DNA of 36,783 bases, from assembly GCF_001667075.1 (NCBI RefSeq), contig NZ_LZIL01000010.1, positions 1 to 36,783 of the forward strand, given 5' to 3'. The position numbers were made by a program, and so were the translations under genes. Shown in pieces: positions 17,853 through 26,005 of the stretch (positions within the stretch are counted from its first letter, which is position 1; the number at the start of each line of letters is the position of its first letter). A model generated the notes under the pieces. The model saw only the letters and a program-made list of their open reading frames with translations, did not search any database and was not told the DNA's origin. Origin of the DNA: Mycobacterium sp. 852014-52450_SCH5900713. Its GTDB lineage: Bacteria > Actinomycetota > Actinomycetes > Mycobacteriales > Mycobacteriaceae.

Positions 17853-17884
17853 CGTTTTTGATATCGCGGGCGATATCAAAAACG
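17853..17884. repeat. GATATC-type palindromic intergenic repeat, copy 3
   Basis: This is the most symmetric copy: two perfect 15-base arms (17853-17867 and 17870-17884) around a GG centre, containing GATATCGCGGGCGATATC. It lies in the 150-bp gap between the convergent ends of the metallo-hydrolase and the small membrane protein genes. Four to five T:A pairs close each end of the stem. Confidence 0.78.
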
Positions 17885-17916
17885 AGAGTCGTCGATTGGT
17901 CCGAGACCAGCGCGCA

Positions 17917-18489
17917 TCACGGTTGCGGCAGATTCGCGGCCACCACCGCGCGGCGCCGCGTACGGCCCAACCACAAACCGGACATGATCGAATCGACCAG
18001 CCCCACCACGAACAGCCCGACGAACAACCACACCAAAAAGCCCACGGAACTCTTGTGCCCGAAGGCCAGTCGCGGGTTGATATAGCCGTTGACCTGCCCG
18101 TCGGTCGTGATGTTGTAGGTGCCGCCGGCCGCAATCCGAGCCACCCATACCCGCACGTGCGCGTCGTTGTTGACCGTCGTTGTGCTGCCGATGTTTTCGG
18201 TCACCACGGGCTGCGCCACGCCGTCGGGCGGCGCGAGGGTGACCCCCAGCGGAGGCACGGGTAGCCCGCGGTCGGGACTGCTGATGACGACGGTGTGCAG
18301 GCTGATGGTGACGTCACCGGCGGGCAGGTCGAGGCTGCCGGAGCCCGGGACCGGCACCTCGCCGTAGGCGTTGTACTTGTCCAGGAAGAACGCATTGAGC
18401 ACCAGGGCGACGATGAAGCCGCCCACCGACACGGCCATCAGCGTGACGGCGGCGGCCAGCGAAATCTTCGCGACCCGTCGGCTGCTCAT
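17917..18489 (-). CDS. Two-helix membrane protein of unknown function
   Basis: This 190-residue protein has one hydrophobic helix near the N-terminus (about residues 8-35) and one near the C-terminus (about 150-172), with about 115 residues between them. That central part is rich in beta-type Val/Thr/Gly sequence and probably faces the outside. A short basic tail (GRTRRR) follows. I do not recognise a named family. The start overlaps the stop of the Lnt-like gene by 4 bases (ATGA), so the two are translated together, suggesting a joint membrane role. Confidence 0.8.
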   Translation of the reverse strand: MSSRRVAKISLAAAVTLMAVSVGGFIVALVLNAFFLDKYNAYGEVPVPGSGSLDLPAGDVTISLHTVVISSPDRGLPVPPLGVTLAPPDGVAQPVVTENIGSTTTVNNDAHVRVWVARIAAGGTYNITTDGQVNGYINPRLAFGHKSSVGFLVWLFVGLFVVGLVDSIMSGLWLGRTRRRAVVAANLPQP

Positions 18490-19982
18490 CCGAGCAGTGT
18501 GGCACCGCGGGCCGGGCGCTGCCAGCGCGCCAGCGCAATGCCGACGGCGACGAAGGCCAGCATCGGCACCCAGTCCCCCAGCAGCTGGTAGGGCGTGACA
18601 CGCGAACCCAACGGCACGCTCACCACGGTCACGCCCCGGAAGTCCGACGGGTACCACGCCAGTCGGTGGCCTCGCGCGTCGAACGCCGCACTGTCGCCGG
18701 ACAATCCGGCGTGCACGGCCGGGCGGCCCGCCTCGACGGCGCGCACCGCCACCTGGGCGGCCAGCTGTGGCTGCGCCCAGGTCCCCTGGTATGACGACGT
18801 GGAGCTCTGGTACACCAACAGCTCCGCACCGAGTCGCGCTTCCCGGCGGGCCAGGTCCGAGAACAGGGTCTCGTAGCTGATCAACGGGCCGATTCCCAGT
18901 GCGCCGGCGTGCAACACCACGGGCCCGGTCCCACGTTGCCGGTCCTCGGCCGCGGCCCTGCTGTGGCGGGTGATCCAGCCGAAAAGCGGTCGCAGCGGGA
19001 CGTATTCGCCGAACGGCACCAGCCGGGTCTTCCGGTACGTGCCCAACGATCCACCCGACCCGATGAGCACCGCCGACTTGTAGATCCCGCCGCCGGGCGC
19101 GGGCGCGTCGACGTTGACCAACAAATCAGCCCCCACCCGCCGCGATAGCTCGGTGAGCCGCGCCAACACCTCCGGGTGGCCGGCGAGATCGGAGCCCACG
19201 GTGCTTTCCCCCCAGACCACCAAGTCCGGGCGCTGACCCGCAACCGAAGCGGTGAGCTCCTCGGCGGCGGCCTGGCGGGCGCCCGAGTCGGCGATGTCGC
19301 CCGGCTGTACCAGGGCCACCCGCACCGTGGCGCCGCCGGCGGGCGACGGGCCCAGCAGGTACCAGGCCGGACCGAGAGCCGCGCAGGCCACCGCGCACCC
19401 CAGCGCGACGAGCCGGCCCGAAGCGTCGCGGTGCACCACCACGCCCGCCAGAGCCGTATTGGCCGCCACCACAAGGAAACTCGTCAGCCACACCCCTCCC
19501 AAGGATGCCGAGGCCAGCGTGACGGGCTGGGCGGACTGCGACGCGCCCAGCGACGCCCACGGGCCACCCAGCGGCGGCCACGACCGCACGGCCTCGGCGG
19601 CCACCCACGCGCTGGGCAACACCACCACCGCGGAAACCGTCCGCGCCGGGCCGACGGGCCCGGACAGCAATCGATGCGTCAACCACCCCCAGGGCAGCCA
19701 GAGCGCACCGAAACCGACGGCGATCACCGCGAGCAACGGGCCGACGAACGTCAGCAGCCAGTACTGGGTGGCCAGCACGAATCCGGCGGCGCCGAGCCAC
19801 GCCCGCACGCACGCCTCCCATCCGGAAGGCGCGGCCCGCACCAACAGGAGCAGCGGCACCAGGCCGAACCAGGCCAGCCACCACCACGACGGCGCGGGAA
19901 AGGCGAGCGCGGGCAGCGCGCCCACGACCAACGCGGCCGCCCAGCCACGGATGCGCTGTCGACGAGCCGGCACAAAGAGCAC
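18486..19982 (-). CDS. Apolipoprotein N-acyltransferase-like protein, cysteine replaced by serine
   Basis: This 498-residue protein has Lnt architecture: about six N-terminal membrane helices (10-215), a nitrilase-like periplasmic domain (220-480) and a last helix. Of the nitrilase triad, Glu259 (VVWGES) and Lys318 (YRKTR) are present, but the nucleophile position in LISYE is Ser369 instead of Cys (ICYE in E. coli Lnt). It corresponds to H37Rv Rv2261c/Rv2262c, which I recall as split, and is a single intact frame here. I recall a report that the BCG homologue with a changed catalytic residue did not N-acylate lipoproteins. The GTG at 19982 (MLFVPARR) avoids overlap with the divergent SDR gene. 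Confidence 0.88.
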   Translation of the reverse strand: MLFVPARRQRIRGWAAALVVGALPALAFPAPSWWWLAWFGLVPLLLLVRAAPSGWEACVRAWLGAAGFVLATQYWLLTFVGPLLAVIAVGFGALWLPWGWLTHRLLSGPVGPARTVSAVVVLPSAWVAAEAVRSWPPLGGPWASLGASQSAQPVTLASASLGGVWLTSFLVVAANTALAGVVVHRDASGRLVALGCAVACAALGPAWYLLGPSPAGGATVRVALVQPGDIADSGARQAAAEELTASVAGQRPDLVVWGESTVGSDLAGHPEVLARLTELSRRVGADLLVNVDAPAPGGGIYKSAVLIGSGGSLGTYRKTRLVPFGEYVPLRPLFGWITRHSRAAAEDRQRGTGPVVLHAGALGIGPLISYETLFSDLARREARLGAELLVYQSSTSSYQGTWAQPQLAAQVAVRAVEAGRPAVHAGLSGDSAAFDARGHRLAWYPSDFRGVTVVSVPLGSRVTPYQLLGDWVPMLAFVAVGIALARWQRPARGATLLG

Positions 19983-20017
19983 ACTATGACGGGGCGCACT
20001 CGAAGGGAGCGATACGC

Positions 20018-20974
20018 ATGGCCAACGATCTTGTCGCCACGGTGCCCGACCTGTCGGGCAAGCTGGCAATCGTCACCGGCGCCAACAGCGGCCTGGGGTT
20101 CGGCCTGGCCCGGCGGCTCGCCGCCGCCGGCGCCGACGTCGTCATGGCGATCCGCAACCGCGGCAAAGGGGAGAAGGCGATCGCGGAAATCCGCGACACG
20201 GTCCCCGACGCCAAGCTGGCCATCAAGTCGCTGGACCTGTCGTCGCTGGCCTCGGTCGCTGCGCTGGGTGAACAACTCAACGCCGAGGGCCGCCCCATCG
20301 ACATCCTGATCAACAACGCCGGCGTCATGACCCCGCCGGAACGCGACACCACCGCCGACGGTTTCGAATTGCAGTTCGGCAGCAACCATCTCGGGCACTT
20401 CGCCCTGACGGGGCACGTGCTGCCGCTGCTGCGCGCGGCGGGCAAAGCGCGCGTGGTCTCGCTCAGCAGCCTGGCCGCCCGCCAAAGCGGCAAGATCCAC
20501 TTCGACGACCCGCAGTTCGAGAAGTCCTACGCGGCCATGTCGGCCTACGGCCAGTCGAAGCTGGCGGTGCTGATGTTCGCCCTCGAGCTGGACCGGCGCA
20601 GCCGGGCGGCCGGCTGGGGCATCATGTCCAACGCCGCGCACCCCGGCCTGACCAAGACCAACCTGCAGATCGCCGGACCCTCGCACGGGCGCGAAAAGCC
20701 CGCTCTGATGGAGCGGCTGTACAAGGCGTCCTGGCGCTTCACGCCGTTTTTGTGGCAGGAGATCGACGAGGGCATCCTCCCGGCGCTGTACGCGGCCGCC
20801 GCGCCGCACGCCCCGGGCGGCGCGTTCTACGGGCCCCGCGGCTTCTACGAGGCCGCCGGCGGCGGGGTGCGGCTGGCCAAGGTGCCCGCGCCCGCCCGCA
20901 ACGAGGCTGACTGCCAACGACTTTGGGAGCTCTCCGAGCAGCTCACCGGCGTCAGCTACCCGAAGCCGGCCTGA
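20018..20974 (+). CDS. Short-chain dehydrogenase/reductase
   Basis: This 318-residue NAD(P)-dependent oxidoreductase resembles retinol dehydrogenase/WWOX-type SDRs and matches H37Rv Rv2263. The cofactor motif TGANSGLG is at 20-27 and NNAG at 99-102; the catalytic Tyr177 and Lys181 are in SAYGQSK. The substrate is unknown, probably a lipid or isoprenoid alcohol or ketone. The ATG is preceded by GAAGGGAG at good spacing. It is divergent from the Lnt-like gene and lies 16 bp before the SABATH-like methyltransferase, likely in one transcription unit. Confidence 0.92.
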   Translation: MANDLVATVPDLSGKLAIVTGANSGLGFGLARRLAAAGADVVMAIRNRGKGEKAIAEIRDTVPDAKLAIKSLDLSSLASVAALGEQLNAEGRPIDILINNAGVMTPPERDTTADGFELQFGSNHLGHFALTGHVLPLLRAAGKARVVSLSSLAARQSGKIHFDDPQFEKSYAAMSAYGQSKLAVLMFALELDRRSRAAGWGIMSNAAHPGLTKTNLQIAGPSHGREKPALMERLYKASWRFTPFLWQEIDEGILPALYAAAAPHAPGGAFYGPRGFYEAAGGGVRLAKVPAPARNEADCQRLWELSEQLTGVSYPKPA

Positions 20975-20990
20975 CGACTATCGTTGGGAC

Positions 20991-22088
20991 ATGCGGCCTG
21001 AGCCTCGGATGCCCGAATCGAGCATTGTGGTCCGGCCGGAGCCCGTCTATACCCAGTCGTCGCGGCTGCAGGCCGCCGGGTTAGGCCCGGCCATCGCGTT
21101 GTTCGAGCGAGCCGCCGAGCAGGTGCCGCTGCCCAAGCCCCCGCAGCCCATCGTCATCGCCGATTACGGTTGCGCCAACGGACACAATTCGCTCAAGCCG
21201 ATGTCGGCGGCGATCGCGCTCCTGCGTCGGCGCACCCAAAACGACCACGCAATCCTGGTGGCGCACACCGACATTCCCGACAATGACTTCTCGGCGCTGT
21301 TTCGCACCCTGTCCGACGACCCGGAGAGCTACCTGCACCTGGATGCGGCGACGTTCGCATCGTCGATCGGCCGGTCGTTCTACGACCAGATCGTGCCGTC
21401 CAAGACCGTGAACCTGGGCTGGTCGTCGTGGGCGGCGCAGTGGCTGAGCACGATGCCCGCCGAGGTGCACGATCACCTGCACATCTCCTACAGCCACGAC
21501 GACGCCGCGCGCGCGGCGTACACCCAGCGGGCGGCCCTGGACTGGCACAACTTCGTGGCGTTCCGCGGCCGCGAACTGGCCCCCGACGGGCGGCTGGTGG
21601 TGATGACGATCGCCCTCGACCAGGACGGCACATCGGGCTTCCCGACGCTGCTCGACGCGATGCTCGAGGCGCTGCATGCACAGGTCCGCGACGGCCTGCT
21701 GCGCCAGGAGGAGCTGCGCCGGATGACCATTCCCACTTTCGCCCGCAGCGAGAAGGACTTTCGCGCCCCGTTCGCGCCCAGCGGACGCTTCGAGGGCCTG
21801 ACCATCGACCATCTCGAGACGTTCAACGCCGAGGATCGCTTCTGGATTCGGTTCCAGGCGGACCGCGACGCCGAGGCCTTCGGCGCGCAGTGGGCGGCAT
21901 TCGCCCGCGCGGCGCTGTTCCCCGCGCTGGTGCGCGGGCTGGATGACGGGGTGCGCGACGGGCGGGCCGGCGAATTCGTCGACCAACTTCAGGACGCGGT
22001 CGCGGCGAGCCTGTCAAGCGCACCCGAGCCGATGCGGATTCCTCTCGCGCTGGTCGAGCTGGTGAAGCGCGAACGATCCCTGTCGTGA
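20991..22088 (+). CDS. SABATH-like carboxyl methyltransferase
   Basis: This 365-residue protein resembles the SABATH family (PF03492), which in plants methylates the carboxyl groups of small acids. The SAM-binding segment ADYGCANGHNS (57-67) corresponds to the plant ADLGCSSGPNT motif. The next part shows the family's LxHTDIPDNDFSALF-like stretch and YLHLD, and the SWAAQWLS segment matches the substrate-pocket region. The ATG at 20991 is used because TATCGT ends exactly 6 bases upstream, a leaderless arrangement; the in-frame ATG at 21009 is an alternative. I know of no H37Rv equivalent at this position. Confidence 0.82.
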   Translation: MRPEPRMPESSIVVRPEPVYTQSSRLQAAGLGPAIALFERAAEQVPLPKPPQPIVIADYGCANGHNSLKPMSAAIALLRRRTQNDHAILVAHTDIPDNDFSALFRTLSDDPESYLHLDAATFASSIGRSFYDQIVPSKTVNLGWSSWAAQWLSTMPAEVHDHLHISYSHDDAARAAYTQRAALDWHNFVAFRGRELAPDGRLVVMTIALDQDGTSGFPTLLDAMLEALHAQVRDGLLRQEELRRMTIPTFARSEKDFRAPFAPSGRFEGLTIDHLETFNAEDRFWIRFQADRDAEAFGAQWAAFARAALFPALVRGLDDGVRDGRAGEFVDQLQDAVAASLSSAPEPMRIPLALVELVKRERSLS

Positions 22089-22158
22089 GAGTTTCGACAC
22101 AACGCCGCAACGGGTAACCCCTGCAAATCGCGACCTGCGATGGCGAGGGGGTAGACGC

Positions 22159-22578
22159 ATGAGCGTGCAGGACGATAAATCGGCCGATCAGGAACCCGAT
22201 CAGGACACTGATCAGCACACCGATCAGGACACCGATCAAAAGCTGACGGAAAAGCCGGAGCCGGACGAGGACGACAAAAAGAAGGCCGCCGAAATGATGG
22301 AGGCCTACAAAGAAAAGGCCACTATCGTGCTGCCCGGCACCGGCGGCAGCGTTTCGGGCACCGCGGTCAACGACTGGTTGGACGAGGACGGCAATCCCAG
22401 GCACGAAGTTCCCGACAACGCGGGTTCCGATGACCAAGGCAAGGCCGACCAGGGCCAAGCCGAGGCGGACGAGGGCCGCGACGAGGAAGCTCTGAAGGAC
22501 CAGATCGAGAAGGACAAGGCCCTGAACGAGAAGCTCAAAGAGGCCGCAAAAGCGGAGAACAAGGGCGAAAAGGATTGA
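22159..22578 (+). CDS. Small acidic, disordered repeat protein
   Basis: This 139-residue hydrophilic protein is very rich in Asp, Glu, Lys and Gln, with no signal peptide or membrane segment. Residues about 10-27 are DQxT-type four-residue repeats (DQEP, DQDT, DQHT, DQDT). The middle (ATIVLPGTGGSVSGTAVNDWLDEDGNP) is the only part with folded-domain character, and the C-terminal third looks helical and Lys/Glu-rich. I recognise no family. A GAGGGGG site precedes the ATG. Its stop is one base from the stop of the convergent Hsp70-like gene, so the two mRNAs probably overlap. Confidence 0.72.
   Translation: MSVQDDKSADQEPDQDTDQHTDQDTDQKLTEKPEPDEDDKKKAAEMMEAYKEKATIVLPGTGGSVSGTAVNDWLDEDGNPRHEVPDNAGSDDQGKADQGQAEADEGRDEEALKDQIEKDKALNEKLKEAAKAENKGEKD
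22185..22239 (+). repeat. 12-bp tandem repeat (about 4.6 units)
   Basis: Units of the form CGATCAGGACAC start at 22185, 22197, 22209, 22221 and 22233 with one to three differences between units. The repeat is in frame and encodes the DQxT repeats of the acidic protein. Such arrays can change copy number without breaking the frame. Confidence 0.8.
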
Positions 22579-22579
22579 C

Positions 22580-24349
22580 CTAGCGGGTCGTTCCCAGCTG
22601 AGAGCCCAATTGGGGGAGGCCGCTGATGCCCAAGTCGCCCCCGATCCCTTGAATGATCTGATTGATCCGGTCCAGCCCCGGGATGGCTTCGTTCACGCCG
22701 GGCACCGGCGGGATGGCCGGTACCTGCGGGATCGCCGGACGCACGGGCGCGGCCGCGAGCGGCGGCGCATGCTGCGGTTTCGCCGACGGGGCGCTGGTCG
22801 ACGGCGTCTCGGTCTGGGCGGGCGGATTGGTATCCGTCGGCGTTGTCGTTGAAGGCGCGGGAGCCTCTTCGCTGGGCGGGGGCGCCTGAGCGGTCGCGGT
22901 GTTGGCCGGCGGCGCGGGGACCGGACTGCTGGTCACGCCCGGCGCCGGGGTCGTCGCGGTCTTGTTCGCCGAAGTCAGGCCGATCGTGACTGCGGTCCCG
23001 ACGAGCGCCACCCCCGCGGCCGCACCCACTATCGCCGCCATCACCGGCAGGCGAAACAGGCGGCGCTTGCGCTTCTCGCCCCCGGCATCGGCAGCCGGTT
23101 CGTCGGCGGCGGCGGGCTCCACCTGCGGGGCGGGCGCCACCTGCGATTGGTTGCCGGTCTGCGACCACGCCTGCACGGGCGCGGCTCCCGCTGTCGGCCA
23201 GGCGGGTGCCGCCTGCGCCGTCGCTGTCGCCTCGGGCGACCGGGTGCCTGGAACCGCCCGCGCGGTCGCCGTGGCGGGCGCGGCCGGCGCCGACGCCGTC
23301 ACGGCGCTCTCGCCGGGCCCATGAGCCGCCCGCACCGCGGCGCCGATGGCCGCGGTCAGCTGCGGGCGCGGCGTGGTGATGACCGGGACGCGGAAGTACT
23401 GCGACAGCGTGGTGGTGATGGCTGGGATGTTCGCTCCACCGCCGGTGGACACCACCGCTGCCAGGTCCTGAATGCCGTTGCGCGCCAACGTGCTTTCCAA
23501 TACGGCCACGAACTTGTCCAGCGGGGTGCGGATCGCCTCGTCAAGCTCGTCGCGGGTGACGCGCACTTCGCCGGTCAGCCCGTCGCTCACCGTGGTCGCA
23601 GTGCTCGAGGACAGCTCCTCCTTGGCGCCTCGGCACGCGGTGCGTAGCCGGCTCAGCGAGCCGATCGCCACGGTGCCCGCCGGGTCGAACGCGGCGGTGC
23701 TCGGCATGTTGGAGATGACGGCGCTCAGCAGCGCCTGGTCGATCAGGTCGCCGGAGAAATCGTGCAGCCGCAGGGTCGGGGCCAGCGCCTGATAGTCGCC
23801 GTCGGCGCGCATGAACGTGACGCTGGTGCCGCTGCCGCCGAAGTCGCACACCGCCACCGTCCCGTGGGCCGGTATGCCGGGGGCGGTTCGCACCGCCAGC
23901 AGCGTCGCCGCGGCGTCGGGAATCAGCATCAGCGGCCGAGCCCGGTTGGACCATTCGGCCACCGAGCTCAGCGCGGTACCCACCGCGTCGACCGCCGGGG
24001 ACGGCCAGTGGGCGGGATAGGTGACGGCGACGCTCTCGGGCAGGGTGCGCCCGCCGGTCACGCTGTAGGCCAGCGCTCGCATGGCGTCGGCGATCAATTC
24101 CTCGCTGCGGTGTACCGACCCGTCGGCCGCCACCACGCCGCGGGGGTCGGAGATGCGATTGACGAACCCGGTGATCACCAGGCCGGGCTGGTTGAGCCGC
24201 GGATTTTCCGCGGGGATGCCGACCTCCGGCGCGCGCTCCGGATAGAGCGTCAGGACGGGCCTGCGGGTGATGGCCTTCTCGGCGGCGACCGCCGCCAGGT
24301 TGGTGGTGCCGATCGACAGGCCCAGCGCGGTCGCAGCTCCATTGGCCAT
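22580..24349 (-). CDS. Hsp70/actin-fold membrane protein with Pro-rich outer domain
   Basis: This 589-residue protein matches H37Rv Rv2264c. Residues 1-350 resemble an Hsp70 nucleotide-binding domain: GLSIGTTNLAAV near the start, VAVCDFGGSGTSVTF as the phosphate-2 loop, and VVSTGGGANIPAI as the adenosine motif. A low-complexity Ala/Pro linker and a basic patch (EKRKRRLFR) precede one membrane helix at about 435-460. The outer 130 residues are Pro/Thr/Ser/Ala-rich with a conserved-looking LDRINQIIQGIGGDLG end. No substrate-binding chaperone domain is present, so a signalling or envelope-scaffold role is more likely than classical folding activity. The ATG at 24349 matches the homologue. Confidence 0.88.
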   Translation of the reverse strand: MANGAATALGLSIGTTNLAAVAAEKAITRRPVLTLYPERAPEVGIPAENPRLNQPGLVITGFVNRISDPRGVVAADGSVHRSEELIADAMRALAYSVTGGRTLPESVAVTYPAHWPSPAVDAVGTALSSVAEWSNRARPLMLIPDAAATLLAVRTAPGIPAHGTVAVCDFGGSGTSVTFMRADGDYQALAPTLRLHDFSGDLIDQALLSAVISNMPSTAAFDPAGTVAIGSLSRLRTACRGAKEELSSSTATTVSDGLTGEVRVTRDELDEAIRTPLDKFVAVLESTLARNGIQDLAAVVSTGGGANIPAITTTLSQYFRVPVITTPRPQLTAAIGAAVRAAHGPGESAVTASAPAAPATATARAVPGTRSPEATATAQAAPAWPTAGAAPVQAWSQTGNQSQVAPAPQVEPAAADEPAADAGGEKRKRRLFRLPVMAAIVGAAAGVALVGTAVTIGLTSANKTATTPAPGVTSSPVPAPPANTATAQAPPPSEEAPAPSTTTPTDTNPPAQTETPSTSAPSAKPQHAPPLAAAPVRPAIPQVPAIPPVPGVNEAIPGLDRINQIIQGIGGDLGISGLPQLGSQLGTTR

Positions 24350-24455
24350 ATGTCCCAACCCCAACTTCAGCAACTCGCAAACCAGGCTAGCCGTAAGTGT
24401 GCCGCGAAAACCTGTACCAAGTCTCTGCGGCACCTATGTGCAGGCTGTGCGCCGG

Positions 24456-25541
24456 TCACCGGATGTTGCCCGCCCCGGCGATCAGCGGCAGGTCAAGCGG
24501 CGTGACCCAGCCCGGCCGCAACTCGTTGACGGCCGGCACGGCGTTGAGGGCACGCATCCCGGTCGCCAGGCAGCCGGCCGTGGCCGCGTCGCGGCCCGAG
24601 CCGTCGGTGAACCGGAACGCGGTTTCCTGGAAGATGCTCGGCGTGCCCTCGATCTCCACCCGGTACACGTCGTTGTCGTGGCCGGAGGGCCAGTCGGGGG
24701 CGGCGTCGAGGCCGATCCGGTTGACGTGTTCGAGCTGAATCCTGGTCTCGCCCTTGTAGATTCCGTTGATCGTGAATCGGACGGCCGCCACGTGTCCGGG
24801 TTTGATGACGCCCTTGACGGTGTTGCGTTCGGTGGGCGTCACCCATTTGTCCCAGGTGGTGGTGATCTCGTCGAGCATGATGCCGGCCGCGTGGGCGATC
24901 ATCGGGACGGTCGCGCCCCACGCGAAGATCAGCATGTTGGAGTCTTCCAGCAGCGGCTGGTATTCGGGCTCGCGGCCGATGCCCATCTCGACTTCGTAAT
25001 CGCCTTCGTAGTTGGTGTAGTCCAGCAGTTCGGAGGCCCGCACCCGGCGCACCTCCGAGCAGAGGCCCATCAGCGTCATGGGGAACAGGTCGTTGGCGAA
25101 GCCGGGGTCGATGCCGGTGGTGAAGCAGGACGACTCCCCCAGCTCGCACGCTTCGGTGATGGGCGCGATCCACTGCGGCGGGTTGAGGTGCATGGTCGGC
25201 CACACCCACGGGGTCATGGCCGTCGAGCACACGTCGATGCCCGCACGCAGGAAGCGGGTGATCAGCGCGATGTTCTCCTTGGCGTGCATCGCGGTCGGGC
25301 CGTAGTGCACCAGCGCATCGGGCTTCAGCGCGATCAGGGCGTCGACGTCGTCGGTGGCGATGATGCCCGTCGGCTCGGGCAGCCCGCAGACGTCGGCGAC
25401 GTCGCGCCCAACCTTGTCGGGGTTGCTTACCCCCACACCCACCAATTCGAACAACGGATGCTTGACGATTTCGGCGATCACCATCTTGCCGACGAAGCCG
25501 GTGCCCCAGACCACCACACGCTTCGAGCCGTGTTCCGACAT
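24456..25541 (-). CDS. Dihydrodipicolinate reductase-like NAD(P)-binding protein
   Basis: This 361-residue protein has an N-terminal Rossmann fold (VVVWGTGFVGKMV, glycines at 13-18) of the DapB/2,4-diaminopentanoate dehydrogenase type, followed by a long C-terminal domain. It belongs to the mycobacterial Rv0926c-like group of uncharacterised oxidoreductases. It is not the lysine-pathway DapB, which is about 245 residues. The ATG at 25541 is used, with GGAAAGG upstream; an in-frame GTG at 25547 would add two residues. It reads away from the divergent mmpS-like gene. Confidence 0.85.
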   Translation of the reverse strand: MSEHGSKRVVVWGTGFVGKMVIAEIVKHPLFELVGVGVSNPDKVGRDVADVCGLPEPTGIIATDDVDALIALKPDALVHYGPTAMHAKENIALITRFLRAGIDVCSTAMTPWVWPTMHLNPPQWIAPITEACELGESSCFTTGIDPGFANDLFPMTLMGLCSEVRRVRASELLDYTNYEGDYEVEMGIGREPEYQPLLEDSNMLIFAWGATVPMIAHAAGIMLDEITTTWDKWVTPTERNTVKGVIKPGHVAAVRFTINGIYKGETRIQLEHVNRIGLDAAPDWPSGHDNDVYRVEIEGTPSIFQETAFRFTDGSGRDAATAGCLATGMRALNAVPAVNELRPGWVTPLDLPLIAGAGNIR

Positions 25542-25633
25542 ACTCACCTTTCCGTAGCCGCCCCCGTGGGACTCACACTAGAACGGCTTTCGTTAGGGCG
25601 GAAAGCTTCCGTAGCACCGCGCGTGGTGACACG

Positions 25634-25984
25634 ATGCAAATCATGACGAAGCATGTGCGCGGGCTTTCGATTCTGTTCGCCGTGGGTGTCGGTTGCGCGG
25701 GGACGATCCCCGGCGTGGCCCACGCGATCCCCGAGATGCCCCACGCCCGTTACGAGGTGACCGGTGCCGGCGTCGCGCAGTACCTCGTATATCAAACGGA
25801 CACCGGTCAACTCCACCAGGTCAACGCGCCGCTGCCCTGGTCGACGGAATTCACTTCGTTCGGGGGCCAGGTGTACGTGATCAGCGCGCAGGGGGTGGGC
25901 CCCATCCGCTGCCGCATCCTGCTCGACGGCAATGTGGTCGCCGATGCGCAATCGGCCGGTGGCAGGACCGTGTGTACGCACTAG
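25634..25984 (+). CDS. MmpS-like secreted small protein
   Basis: This 116-residue protein has a signal peptide (about residues 4-31, ending VAHA). The remaining 85 residues resemble the periplasmic part of MmpS proteins: RYEVTG, then LPWSTEF, then a GPIRCRILLDGNVV segment followed by a last Cys, matching the MmpS cysteine pair. MmpS proteins normally keep a membrane anchor and work with MmpL transporters; no mmpL is nearby. The ATG at 25634 or 25643 could be the start, and neither has a strong ribosome-binding site. It lies 21 bp before cyp124 and probably shares its transcript. Confidence 0.75.
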   Translation: MQIMTKHVRGLSILFAVGVGCAGTIPGVAHAIPEMPHARYEVTGAGVAQYLVYQTDTGQLHQVNAPLPWSTEFTSFGGQVYVISAQGVGPIRCRILLDGNVVADAQSAGGRTVCTH

Positions 25985-26005
25985 CGGTTTCCTAGGAGGT
26001 AATCG

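Noticed and set aside
22185..22239. CRISPR-like short repeats
   Set aside because: The units are directly tandem at 12 bp with no spacers and stay in the reading frame of a protein, so this is a coding tandem repeat.
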